DNA from: Bradyrhizobium cajani
Lineage (GTDB): Bacteria; Pseudomonadota; Alphaproteobacteria; Rhizobiales; Xanthobacteraceae
NCBI RefSeq assembly: GCF_009759665.1
Contig: NZ_WQNE01000017.1
Coordinates: forward strand, 108,319-172,318
Direction of reading: 5' to 3'
Length of the DNA: 64,000 nt
The position numbers and the translations under genes are program-made. Below the pieces are notes generated by a model. The model ran no database searches and was not told where the DNA came from. It saw nothing but the letters and a program-made list of their open reading frames with translations. The number at the start of each line of letters is the position of its first letter. Within the stretch, counting starts at the first letter, position 1. Below are positions 8,372 through 16,514 of the stretch, in pieces.

Positions 8372-9349
8372 CTACTCCCGCACCCGCTCCAGCTTCTGCA
8401 AGCAGCGCGTCGTGCGCACCGCGGCCGGCATGTCCTCGTCCGGAAAGCTGGTCTTCCAGTCGGTGACACCGACCTCGCCGACATAGATGTCGCCCTTCGA
8501 ATCCAGCGCGATGCCGTGCGGCGCCAGAAACTTGCCGCTGGCGACGCCCGGGCCTTCCTCGCCACCGAGCCGGGCGATGCGCTTGCCCTTGGCGTCCACG
8601 ATCGAAAGCCGCGGGCCGAGATTGGGCACCTTGCGGTTGACGGCCATGCCGGGGCCGAGCTCGCCGATGACGAAGGTCGGGCTCCTGCCGCCACCGCAGC
8701 AGCACAGCGCGCAAGGCCGGTGCAGATTGTTCCACTGCGTCTCATACTTGCCGTCACCATCGAACACCTGCACGCGGTGGTTCTCGCGGTCGGCAACGTA
8801 GACCCAGCCGTCGGCATCGGTGACAATATTGTGCACGATGTTGAACTGTCCGGGATCGGTGCCGGGCTCGCCCCAGCTCCTCATCAGCTTGCCGTCGGGG
8901 GTGAATTTGTGCACCCGCGCGTTGCCATAGCCGTCGGAGACGTAGATCTCGCCCTTCGGCGACAGCGCGGTGTGGGTGCAGCGATGGAAGGGATCGCCGC
9001 TCATGAACGGGGACGGCTTCTCGGGGATGCCGATCGTCAGCAGCACCTTGCCTTCGGTGGTGCATTTGCGCACGGTGTGGTCGCCGTCGTCGGTGCAATA
9101 GAGGTTATCGTCGGCGTCGATGTGCAGACCGTGCGCGCGCGAGAACAGGCCTTCGCCCCAGCTCCGCAGGAAATTGCCCTCGCGGTCCAGCACCACCATC
9201 GGATGGGCGCCGCGGTTGAACACGTAGACGCGGTCGCGGCTGTCGACCGCGACGGAGGCGACGTCGGTGAGCTGGCAGCCGTCCGGCAGCTTTGCGAAGT
9301 TTTCGACGACGCGGTAGCGGTGCTCGCCGGTGCCGAGAATGGCTGGCAT
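8372..9349 (-). CDS. NHL-repeat beta-propeller protein (amidating-lyase-like)
   Basis: The 325-residue product consists of NHL repeats predicted to form a six-bladed beta-propeller. Typical blades include VASVAVDSRDRVYVFNRG, AHGLHIDADDNLYCTDDGDH, NIVTDADGWVYVADRENHRV and APHGIALDSKGDIYVGEVG. This resembles the peptidyl-alpha-hydroxyglycine alpha-amidating lyase fold, but similarity of propellers does not prove that activity. There is no signal peptide. An unusual run CALCCC near residue 225 interrupts one blade and could bind metal or form disulfides. AGGAGGAG lies shortly upstream of the ATG, a strong ribosome site. It is downstream of the flavin monooxygenase on the same strand, separated by a palindromic repeat. 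Confidence 0.8.
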   Translation of the reverse strand: MPAILGTGEHRYRVVENFAKLPDGCQLTDVASVAVDSRDRVYVFNRGAHPMVVLDREGNFLRSWGEGLFSRAHGLHIDADDNLYCTDDGDHTVRKCTTEGKVLLTIGIPEKPSPFMSGDPFHRCTHTALSPKGEIYVSDGYGNARVHKFTPDGKLMRSWGEPGTDPGQFNIVHNIVTDADGWVYVADRENHRVQVFDGDGKYETQWNNLHRPCALCCCGGGRSPTFVIGELGPGMAVNRKVPNLGPRLSIVDAKGKRIARLGGEEGPGVASGKFLAPHGIALDSKGDIYVGEVGVTDWKTSFPDEDMPAAVRTTRCLQKLERVRE

Positions 9350-9364
9350 CGATGTTCTCTCCTC

Positions 9365-9468
9365 CTGTCATTCCGGGGCGCGCCGAAGTCGCGAGCCCGG
9401 AATCCATTAGGCAGCGCGTCCCGGAGTTTCCATGGATTCCGGGCTCGCGCTGCGCGCGCCCCGGAATG
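9365..9468. repeat. Palindromic intergenic repeat (CATTCCGGGGCGC family)
   Basis: The ends GTCATTCCGGGGCGCGC and GCGCGCCCCGGAATGAC are inverse of each other, and the inner parts (GCGAGCCCGGAATCCA and TGGATTCCGGGCTCGC) also pair. The whole element can fold into one long hairpin. A related copy occurs at 55260-55362. Confidence 0.8.
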
Positions 9469-9478
9469 ACGACTGTGG

Positions 9479-11239
9479 TTACAGTCGCCCCAAAATCCCT
9501 TCCTCGATCGCCTTGATCTGCAGCGCGAGATATTTCGAGTTGATGCGGCATTGCGCCAGGCTGCCGGCGATGAACCAGAGGCCCGGCTGCCGCGTCCGCG
9601 CATACATGTTGCGGAGCTCGAAGCCGTCGCCAAAGCCCCAGATCGGGCCGATGCGGTCGGCGACGGCATCGCCGAACAGCTTCCGCACCAGATAGCCTTG
9701 CGGCTTGTAGCCAGTGGAGAGCACGATGAGGTCGGCCGGGAGGAGCGTGCCGTCCTTCATCCGCGCGCCGGCGGCGACGAACGCCTCGATGTCGTCGAAC
9801 TGCCTGAGCTTGATTGCGCACTCGACGATCAGGTTGGAGCAACCGACGTTGAAATAATAGCCGCCACCGCGGGTGAGGTACTTGAACTGCCAGCCGGTGC
9901 CGGCCTCGCCGAAATCGAGCTTGAAGCCGACGCGGGCGAGGCCGTCGAGCAGCTCCTTGTCGAGTGCCTTCGACTGCTCCGTCAGCATCACATGCGTCTT
10001 CTTCGCAAGCGGCGTCGGCATCGAGGCGGCGATCAGATCGTTGTCCTCGAGCGTGCCCTCATTGTAGGTCGCGTAGGCGAGCTGGGCCGACGGTTCGATA
10101 TTGGTGACGAGCGTCGGCGAGCGCTGCACCAGCGTCACCGCGGCGCCGCTGGAATGGAGATCCTGCGCGATGTCGTGGCCGCTATTGCCGGTGCCGATGA
10201 CGATGGCGCGCTTGCCTGTCCAGCTCTCGCCGTCCTCATAGCGGCTGGAATGGACCAGCGTGCCCGTGAAATTGCCGAGGGTCGGAATATCCGGCACGTT
10301 GGCGATGCCGCTGACACCGGTCGCCATCACCACGTGGCGCGGATGCATTGTGCGCTTGCTGCCGTCGGCACTGCGCAGCGTCACCGTCCACTGGCCGTTG
10401 GCCTCGTCATAGGTGCCGCCTTCGAACTCGGTGCCGGTCCAGAAGTTCAGCTCCATGGCATCGACGTAAGACTCGAACCAGTTGGCGAGCTTGTCCTTGG
10501 GGATATAGACCGGCCAGCTCGGCGGGAACGGCATGTAGGGCAGGTGATTGACCTGCACCTGGTTGTGCAGCGTCAGCGCATGGTAGCGCTTGCGCCAGTT
10601 GTCGCCGATGCGGGCTTCGCGATCGACAATCAGCGTGTCGACCTTCAGCTGCTTCAGCCGGGCCGCGATGGCGAGCCCGGCCTGGCCGCCACCGACGATC
10701 AATACGGCCGGATCGCGATCGGCATAGTCGCGCGAAGTGTTGCGCTGGTCGAGCCAGTTCGGCCCGCGAAAGTCGCGCGAATAGGCCTGGCCGCGCGGGC
10801 GCGAGCTGCCGAGCTGTTCCTCGAACCCCTTGAGCTCGTCGAGGGCAGTGAGCAGCGTCCACGCTCTCGGCCGGTCGTCAGGGCCATCGGGAACAAGCCG
10901 GACAATGCCGCTGCCGCGACCCATTGCGGTCTCGAAATCAAAGATCGCTTCGATGGTGCTGGTGCCGGCGCGCGTCACCCAGCGTGGCGGCGCGCGGCCG
11001 GAGGCGATCTTGAAACTGATCGGCGCCGCCTTCGGTGCAAGCGCGGTCAGCTCCCGTGCGATCGCATCGCGGCCGGCGATCGTCTGCAGGTTCCAGCTCA
11101 GCGCCAGCACATCGCGCCAAAAACTGTCGGCGAGAAAGAGCCGGTCGAGCACGGTCGGATCGGACTTGCCCAGGACGCGCTCGAATTCGTCGAGCCAGGC
11201 CTGCGCGGCGACGGAAATATCCTTCGTCCTGTCCAGCAT
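9479..11239 (-). CDS. Flavin-containing monooxygenase with N-terminal SnoaL-like domain
   Basis: The 586-residue protein has two parts. Residues 1-145 look like a SnoaL/NTF2-type domain (LDRLFLADSFWRDVLALSWN and following). Residues about 178-586 form an FAD/NADPH monooxygenase of the YUCCA/FMO type, with the FAD motif GGGQAG at 183-188 and the NADPH motif GTGNSG at 349-354. The ATG motif VVMATGVSG lies between them. Such enzymes use NADPH and oxygen to hydroxylate soft nucleophiles or insert oxygen; the substrate here is unknown. It is the third minus-strand gene of a catabolic-looking cluster, 155 bp beyond the DUF2855 gene with a palindromic repeat between. The fused SnoaL-like domain is shared by a known subgroup of these enzymes. 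Confidence 0.88.
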   Translation of the reverse strand: MLDRTKDISVAAQAWLDEFERVLGKSDPTVLDRLFLADSFWRDVLALSWNLQTIAGRDAIARELTALAPKAAPISFKIASGRAPPRWVTRAGTSTIEAIFDFETAMGRGSGIVRLVPDGPDDRPRAWTLLTALDELKGFEEQLGSSRPRGQAYSRDFRGPNWLDQRNTSRDYADRDPAVLIVGGGQAGLAIAARLKQLKVDTLIVDREARIGDNWRKRYHALTLHNQVQVNHLPYMPFPPSWPVYIPKDKLANWFESYVDAMELNFWTGTEFEGGTYDEANGQWTVTLRSADGSKRTMHPRHVVMATGVSGIANVPDIPTLGNFTGTLVHSSRYEDGESWTGKRAIVIGTGNSGHDIAQDLHSSGAAVTLVQRSPTLVTNIEPSAQLAYATYNEGTLEDNDLIAASMPTPLAKKTHVMLTEQSKALDKELLDGLARVGFKLDFGEAGTGWQFKYLTRGGGYYFNVGCSNLIVECAIKLRQFDDIEAFVAAGARMKDGTLLPADLIVLSTGYKPQGYLVRKLFGDAVADRIGPIWGFGDGFELRNMYARTRQPGLWFIAGSLAQCRINSKYLALQIKAIEEGILGRL

Positions 11240-11276
11240 GCGCGACCTCGTGGCCGTCTTCGCGGCGTTTCCTCGC

Positions 11277-11346
11277 GAGCATGATCCGGACCCGAAGGGC
11301 CGCGTAAGCGAAAAGTGCGGAGCGGTTTTCCGAACCGATCATGCTC
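11277..11346. repeat. Palindromic repeat (GAGCATGATC family)
   Basis: GAGCATGATC at 11277-11286 and GATCATGCTC at 11337-11346 are perfect inverse arms. Between them are CGAAAAGTGCGGAGCGGTTT and neighbouring bases, a pattern also found in a shortened copy at 25470-25508. It lies just upstream of the monooxygenase gene. Confidence 0.75.
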
Positions 11347-11394
11347 CAACCTGGAGATCGACGCTATACCGGTTCGGCAGGAGCCAAAAGCGCT

Positions 11395-12480
11395 TTACCC
11401 GAGCAGCGAGAGCATGTGGCCCTGCTCGGGCGGAATACGCCCCCTCAGCGTATCGAGATAGACGCGCTGCACAGCCTCCGGCCCGCGGCTCTCGACCACG
11501 GTCAGGCATCTCTCCAGCAGCGGTGCAAAGCCGGACCATGCTGCGCCGAGGCGCTGCTCGATACCGCCGGGACCCCACTCCTTGGCGCGCTTGCGGATCT
11601 GGTCGGGGGCGAAGAACCAGCGCGGCTTGGCGCCGGGGAGCGCGCCCTCATCGGGCTCGGTGGCACGATGCGTCAATCCGACGCGTATCGAGCATTTCAT
11701 CTGGTCGCCGAAATGCCGGTGCAGCCCGATGCGCAGCGCGCTGTTGCCGGCCATGTCGACGAACGCGGCCGGCATGTCCGGTGGCAGCGACGTCACGCGG
11801 TCATAGGTGACGACCTCGTCATAGCAGCCGAGTGAGGCGACGAAGCCGGCATTGCCGGCCGATGTCAGCCCGATCGTCTTGCGCCCCCGGCTGTGCAGGA
11901 GATGGGCGAGCCCGAACGCGGTCTTGCTCGACGCGCTCGAGAGGAGCACGGTGCCTGCGCCGAAATCCTCGTTCTCGGCCAGGAAATCGTCGACCAGGAA
12001 GGACAGCATGAACAGCGGACGCAGCAACGCCTGGTAATCGCCCTGTCGCCCGGCATAGGCGGGATCGCCGCTGACGCGCGCGTAGGCGTTGTACACCGGC
12101 GCCACGCCCTGCCGGTGTGCCGCGCCATCGCGCAGGCCGCGCTTGCTGACGTCGGTGGCCTCGATGACGAGATGCGTCGCCATCGGAAAATAGCCGAACA
12201 GGCGTTCGCCCACGGCGACACCAGGATGCGTCGAGGCGATCACCTCGCCAAAACCCCATACCGGAATGTTGCCGAAGCCGTCCGGTGCGGGAAAGAGCTG
12301 CCAGTATTTCAGCGCGTCGCCCATCATTGCGTAGGTGATGTTATTGGCGGTGAAGGCGAAGCGGTCGACCTTCACGAGCAGCGCGTCCCTTGGCAGCGCA
12401 TCGGCCGAAGGCAGCGTCGTTGCGATCGTCTTGCAGGTTTCGAGGTCGCTTCGCGCGACGATGAAGTCGGTGGCTGTCAT
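11395..12480 (-). CDS. DUF2855 family protein
   Basis: The 361-residue product matches DUF2855, a family related to the medium-chain dehydrogenase/reductase fold. Visible features are the N-terminal ALLVKVDRFAFTANNITYAM, a GroES-like barrel ending VWGFGEVIAS, and a Rossmann-like half with VLLSSASSKTAFGLAHLL and TIGLTSAGNAGFVASLGCYD. The usual zinc ligands of alcohol dehydrogenases are not apparent. The reaction is unknown. The gene lies between the acyl-CoA synthetase and the flavin monooxygenase on the same strand, which suggests a shared catabolic pathway for a carboxylic acid or ketone. That is inference from context. Confidence 0.8.
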   Translation of the reverse strand: MTATDFIVARSDLETCKTIATTLPSADALPRDALLVKVDRFAFTANNITYAMMGDALKYWQLFPAPDGFGNIPVWGFGEVIASTHPGVAVGERLFGYFPMATHLVIEATDVSKRGLRDGAAHRQGVAPVYNAYARVSGDPAYAGRQGDYQALLRPLFMLSFLVDDFLAENEDFGAGTVLLSSASSKTAFGLAHLLHSRGRKTIGLTSAGNAGFVASLGCYDEVVTYDRVTSLPPDMPAAFVDMAGNSALRIGLHRHFGDQMKCSIRVGLTHRATEPDEGALPGAKPRWFFAPDQIRKRAKEWGPGGIEQRLGAAWSGFAPLLERCLTVVESRGPEAVQRVYLDTLRGRIPPEQGHMLSLLG

Positions 12481-12573
12481 GACATCGGCCCGGTATTTGT
12501 CCGTGGTCGCATGTTCTGGTTCAGGGACGAACGCTTTGCAACAGCAACATTGTTTGAAACGGCGTTCGCTTTC

Positions 12574-14106
12574 TCAAGTCTCAGACCCGGGGTGGAGCGG
12601 GCCGGCCCAGTAGGGATCCCGCAGCTTGCGCTTGAAGATCTTTCCGGTCGCTTCCCGCGGCAGCGCGTCGATGAATTCGATATCCTTCGGCACCTTGAAG
12701 TTGGCGAGATGCTCGCGCAGGAAGGCCTGGACTGCGCTCGACGACAACGCAGTCCCGGGTTCGGGCTCGACATAGGCGCAGAGCCGCTCGCCATATTCCG
12801 GATCGGGAATGCCGAACACCGCGCAGTCGCGCACGCCGGACATGGTGATCAGCACCTTCTCGATCTCCGCGGGATAGATGTTGACGCCGCCCGATATCAC
12901 CATGTCGCGCTTGCGGTCGCACAGGAAGAGGTAGCCGTCCTCGTCGAGATAGCCGACGTCGCCGACGCTGACGAGGCCGTCGCGGCCGGCCTCAGTGCGC
13001 GCCTCGGTCTTGCCGTGATAGTCGAAATCGGGGACCGCGGTCTGGCGCATGTAGATCTCGCCGACCTCGTTGACGGCGCACGGGGTGCCATCGGCGCGGA
13101 AGATCCTGACGATGCCGCCCTCGATGGCGCGGCCGACCGTGCCGGGCTTCTTCAGCGCTTCCTCGGCCGAATGCCAGACCGGAATGCCGGTCTCGGTCGA
13201 GCCGAAATATTCGTTGATGACCGGCCCCCACCATTCGATCATGGCGCGCTTGACCTCGACCGCGCAGGGCGCGGCGCCATGGACGACGAAGCGCAACGAC
13301 GACAGGTCGTAGCGCCGCCGCGCCGCCTCGGGCAGCCGCAGCAGGCGGACGAACATGGTCGGCACCATGTGGATGTGCGTGACGCGGTGGCGCTCGATCA
13401 GCGCGAGCAGCTCCTCGGCGTCGAAGCGCGGCTGCAGGACGATGGTGCAGCCGCTGCGGAACGCCAGCATGCCGTAGGAATGCGGGGCCGAATGGTACAT
13501 CGGCCCGTTGATCAGCACGACCTGGTCCTGCCGCGGGCTGATGCCATAGGCGATCGCCCCGACCCGCTCGGAGGCGGCGGCCTGCTCGGGCTGCATCGGC
13601 ATGCGCCGGACGCCCTTGGGCATGCCCGTGGTTCCGGAGGTGTAGATCATCGCGGCGCTGCGCCGCGGCGGCTCCTGCGATTCGGGGTGGCTGTCGCGCC
13701 AGCGGTCCCAGTTGATCGATCCGGCGGGCGCCTGCGCCAGCTCCGGTGCGATCTCGAACGCCGACGCGATCTCCGGCGGCGTCTCGACGATCAGGAGGCG
13801 GATGTCATCCGGCAGCCCGGGACGGATTTGCGGCAACAGGTCGGCATGACAGACTAGGATCCTGGCGCCGCTGTCGGCCAGGATGTAGCGGACCTCCTCC
13901 GCCTTGAGGTGCCAATTGATCGGCACGACCGGGCTGCCCAGCGCCGAGGACGCCGCGACCACCTCGAGCAGCGCGAAGTCGTTGCGCAGCATCATCGCGA
14001 TCGGCGTGCCGTCGGCAGGGCCAAGCGTGCGAAATCCGCTCGCCGCCCGCCTGATGCGGGCCTGCATCTCGTCATAGCCGATCCGGCGCTCACCACTGAT
14101 GATCAT
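12574..14106 (-). CDS. Acyl-CoA synthetase (AMP-forming)
   Basis: The 510-residue product belongs to the ANL adenylating superfamily. The phosphate-binding motif MIYTSGTTGMPKGV is at residues about 153-166, the adenine-binding region NEYFGSTETG follows, then VSVGDVGYLDEDGYLFLCDR and the C-terminal GKIFKRKLR, which includes the catalytic lysine. It activates a carboxylate with ATP and joins it to CoA; the substrate cannot be read from the sequence. The frame extends to 14154, but ATG at 14106 has GAGGG about 6 bases before it and the protein body starts there. It follows the solitary substrate-binding protein by 34 bp, which suggests co-transcription and activation of an imported acid. Confidence 0.88.
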   Translation of the reverse strand: MIISGERRIGYDEMQARIRRAASGFRTLGPADGTPIAMMLRNDFALLEVVAASSALGSPVVPINWHLKAEEVRYILADSGARILVCHADLLPQIRPGLPDDIRLLIVETPPEIASAFEIAPELAQAPAGSINWDRWRDSHPESQEPPRRSAAMIYTSGTTGMPKGVRRMPMQPEQAAASERVGAIAYGISPRQDQVVLINGPMYHSAPHSYGMLAFRSGCTIVLQPRFDAEELLALIERHRVTHIHMVPTMFVRLLRLPEAARRRYDLSSLRFVVHGAAPCAVEVKRAMIEWWGPVINEYFGSTETGIPVWHSAEEALKKPGTVGRAIEGGIVRIFRADGTPCAVNEVGEIYMRQTAVPDFDYHGKTEARTEAGRDGLVSVGDVGYLDEDGYLFLCDRKRDMVISGGVNIYPAEIEKVLITMSGVRDCAVFGIPDPEYGERLCAYVEPEPGTALSSSAVQAFLREHLANFKVPKDIEFIDALPREATGKIFKRKLRDPYWAGPLHPGSET

Positions 14107-14140
14107 GTCACGCCCTCGGATCCCTTCGCACTCGTCTGGC

Positions 14141-15325
14141 CTAGCGGTCGTCAAGAACGTCGCCGAACTGGACCCAGCTCTTGCCGTTGAAGCGGCGCAA
14201 CTGCAATTGCTGGAACGGCAGATAGTCCTCGGTGCCCGTCGACACCGCCATGCCGGGGAGCAGCAGCGGAAGCCTGACGTCCTTGAGCGAGGCCGCCTGC
14301 CGCATGATGTTGTCGCGGCTGAAATCGTCGTTGCAGGCCCGCAGCACGGTCATCAGCAGCGTGGCGTAGTGATAGCCGGCCGCGTAGTTCGAATTCGCGA
14401 GGTCGGCATTCGGCATGTATCGCTTCATGAAGGCGAAATACTCCTTCACGCCGGGATCGTCGGCCCATTGCGGGTCCATCGTGTCCTTCTGGTTGCTCGA
14501 CGAGATCAGGCCGACCGCGTTGTCGAGCCCGGCCGGCTCCAGGAACGAGATCGAGGAGGCCGAGGTCGGCACGAAGAACAGCTCCGGCTTCCAGCCGATC
14601 TCGGCCACGCCCTTGATCATCTGGGAGGTGAATTTTCCCAGCACGACGCCGAACAGCACGTCGGCGCCGGACGATTTCAGCGTCGACAGCTGCGAGCTGA
14701 TCGTCGGCGCGCTGGTCTCGTAGGTCGCTTCCGCGATGATCATGCTCGCGGCCCTGGTGCCGAGCGCGCGCTTGAACCCGGCGACATAGTCGCGGCCGAA
14801 ATCGTCGTTCTGCGACAGGATGGCGATCTTCGCGTCGGGCTTGGCTTTGAGGATGTGCTTGGCATAGACCACGCCTTCGGATTCGTAGGCGGCCATGCCC
14901 GGCATGGTCCACGGATATTTCGCCGGCTCGGCCCATTTGCTGGCGCCCGAGAGCACGAAGAGCTGCGGCACCTTCTTGGCGTTGAGGTAGCGCTGCACGG
15001 CGCTGTTGGTGGCGGTGCCGAGCGAGCCGAACATCATCAGCACCTCGTCCTGTTCGACCAGCTTGCGCGTGTGCTCGACCGTCTTCGGCGGCGAGTAGGC
15101 GTCGTCGAGCGTGATGAACTTCACCTTGCGGCCGCCGATCCCGCCCTCCGCATTGATCTTCTCGAAAAACGCCTCCTGGGTGCGGCCGATCGCGCCGAAG
15201 CCGGAGGCGGGGCCGCTATAGGGGAGGGTCTGGCCGATCCGGATCTCGTCGCTGCCTTCGGCATGGGCGCTGCCGCCGGCGAGCGCCAGCAACGACATGC
15301 CGATCAGTGCGGCTGCCAGCTTCAT
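14141..15325 (-). CDS. Branched-chain amino acid-type ABC substrate-binding protein
   Basis: This 394-residue periplasmic protein has a clear signal peptide, with a hydrophobic LAAALIGMSLLALAGGSAHA cleaved near residue 22. The mature part is a type I LivK/receptor-ligand fold: IRIGQTLPYSGPASG, then VEQDEVLMMFGSLGTATNSA and VYAKHILKAKPDAKIAILSQ. It would capture an amino acid, aromatic acid or related compound for an ABC importer. No LivHMGF permease or ATPase genes accompany it, so it must borrow a transporter encoded elsewhere. It lies 33 bp downstream of the nitronate monooxygenase gene and 34 bp upstream of the acyl-CoA synthetase, an operon-like arrangement. Confidence 0.87.
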   Translation of the reverse strand: MKLAAALIGMSLLALAGGSAHAEGSDEIRIGQTLPYSGPASGFGAIGRTQEAFFEKINAEGGIGGRKVKFITLDDAYSPPKTVEHTRKLVEQDEVLMMFGSLGTATNSAVQRYLNAKKVPQLFVLSGASKWAEPAKYPWTMPGMAAYESEGVVYAKHILKAKPDAKIAILSQNDDFGRDYVAGFKRALGTRAASMIIAEATYETSAPTISSQLSTLKSSGADVLFGVVLGKFTSQMIKGVAEIGWKPELFFVPTSASSISFLEPAGLDNAVGLISSSNQKDTMDPQWADDPGVKEYFAFMKRYMPNADLANSNYAAGYHYATLLMTVLRACNDDFSRDNIMRQAASLKDVRLPLLLPGMAVSTGTEDYLPFQQLQLRRFNGKSWVQFGDVLDDR

Positions 15326-15358
15326 GATGTCCTCCGTTTTCCTCGTCGGTTCGATACG

Positions 15359-16336
15359 TCAGGCGCTGGCGCGCATCAGGAAATCCTGTCGCGCCTGATC
15401 GAATTCCGCCTTCATCCGGTCGACGAGTTCCGCCACCGGCGGGCAATCGGTGATCTGGCCGATGCCCTGGCCCGAGCCCCAGATGTCGCGCCAGGCCTTG
15501 GACTTCATGTTGCCGCCGGAGCCGAAATTCATCTTCGTCTTGTCAGCGACGGGCAGGTTGTCCGGATCGAGCCCCGCGGCGGCGATGGAAGGGCCGAGAT
15601 AGTTGCCGTGCACGCCGGTGAACAGGTTGGTGTAGACGATGTCGTGCGCGGCATGCTGCGTCAGCGCAGATTTGTAGGCCTCTGCGGCATTGGCTTCCTT
15701 CGTCGCGATGAACCGCGTGCCCATATAGGCGAGGTCGGCACCCAGCGTCATCGCCGAGGCGATGCCGAAGCCGTCGCTGATCGCACCCGACAGCAGGATG
15801 GTGCCCTTGAACCACTGCTTGACCTCGCGCACCAGCGCGAACGGCGACAGCGTGCCGGCATGCCCGCCGGCACCGGCGCACACCAGGATCAGCCCGTCGA
15901 CGCCCTGCTCGGCCGCCTTGCGCGCATGCTTGACGTTGATGACGTCGTGGAACACCAACCCGCCATAGGAATGCGCGGCCTCGACGATCTCGGCGGGCGG
16001 GCGAAGCGAGGTGATGATGATGGGCACGCGGTGCTTCACGCAGGTTTCCATGTCCTGCATCAGCCGGTCGTTGGAGGCGTGGCAGATCTGGTTCACCGCA
16101 TAGGGCGCGACCTTCCTGCCGGGATGGCGCGACTTGTATTCGCCGAGTTCGTCGTCGATCCGATCCAGCCACTCGCCGAGCTTGTCGGCGGGCCGGGCAT
16201 TGAGCGCGGGAAACGAGCCGACCACGCCCGCCTTGCACTGCGCGATGACGAGTTCCGGCCCGGACACGATGAACAGGGGCGAGCCGACAACCGGCAATTC
16301 GAGTGCATCCTTGAGAGCGGCAGGCAGTGCCATCAT
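15359..16336 (-). CDS. Nitronate monooxygenase family FMN enzyme
   Basis: The 325-residue TIM-barrel protein resembles nitronate monooxygenases (2-nitropropane dioxygenase family). Family features are LPVVGSPLFIVSGPELVIAQ at the N-terminus, KAGVVGSFPALNAR, VFHDVINVKHARKAAEQGVD and AGAGGHAGTLSPFALV, where the His near residue 186 is the presumed catalytic base. Later SGAISDGFGIASAMTLGAD and AYMGTRFIATKEA contact FMN. Relatives oxidise alkyl nitronates or propionate-3-nitronate, but many cluster with acyl-CoA enzymes and may act on other substrates. It is divergent from a LysR regulator, with a palindrome between them. Confidence 0.88.
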   Translation of the reverse strand: MMALPAALKDALELPVVGSPLFIVSGPELVIAQCKAGVVGSFPALNARPADKLGEWLDRIDDELGEYKSRHPGRKVAPYAVNQICHASNDRLMQDMETCVKHRVPIIITSLRPPAEIVEAAHSYGGLVFHDVINVKHARKAAEQGVDGLILVCAGAGGHAGTLSPFALVREVKQWFKGTILLSGAISDGFGIASAMTLGADLAYMGTRFIATKEANAAEAYKSALTQHAAHDIVYTNLFTGVHGNYLGPSIAAAGLDPDNLPVADKTKMNFGSGGNMKSKAWRDIWGSGQGIGQITDCPPVAELVDRMKAEFDQARQDFLMRASA

Positions 16337-16466
16337 GTCCTCCCGGGAGCACTGAACCCGCGCGCTCCCTGTCGTCGAGAGTGGCGTGAACCCGGTCGGT
16401 TGCCGGCAGCCAACTCTTCATCCTTGGTTGCCGTGCACTATAGGGTTGGACAGCGGAGCCGGGGAC

Positions 16467-16480
16467 GTTCAATATTGAAC
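16467..16480. promoter_or_regulatory. Perfect palindrome in divergent LysR/nitronate monooxygenase promoter
   Basis: GTTCAATATTGAAC is a perfect 14-bp palindrome, 34 bp before the LysR start codon and 130 bp before the nitronate monooxygenase start. LysR regulators usually bind AT-rich interrupted palindromes in such divergent regions. The site is seen directly; the binding is inferred. Confidence 0.5.
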
Positions 16481-16514
16481 CGGACATCTACCAGAAACGT
16501 ACAGGGCGGATGGC

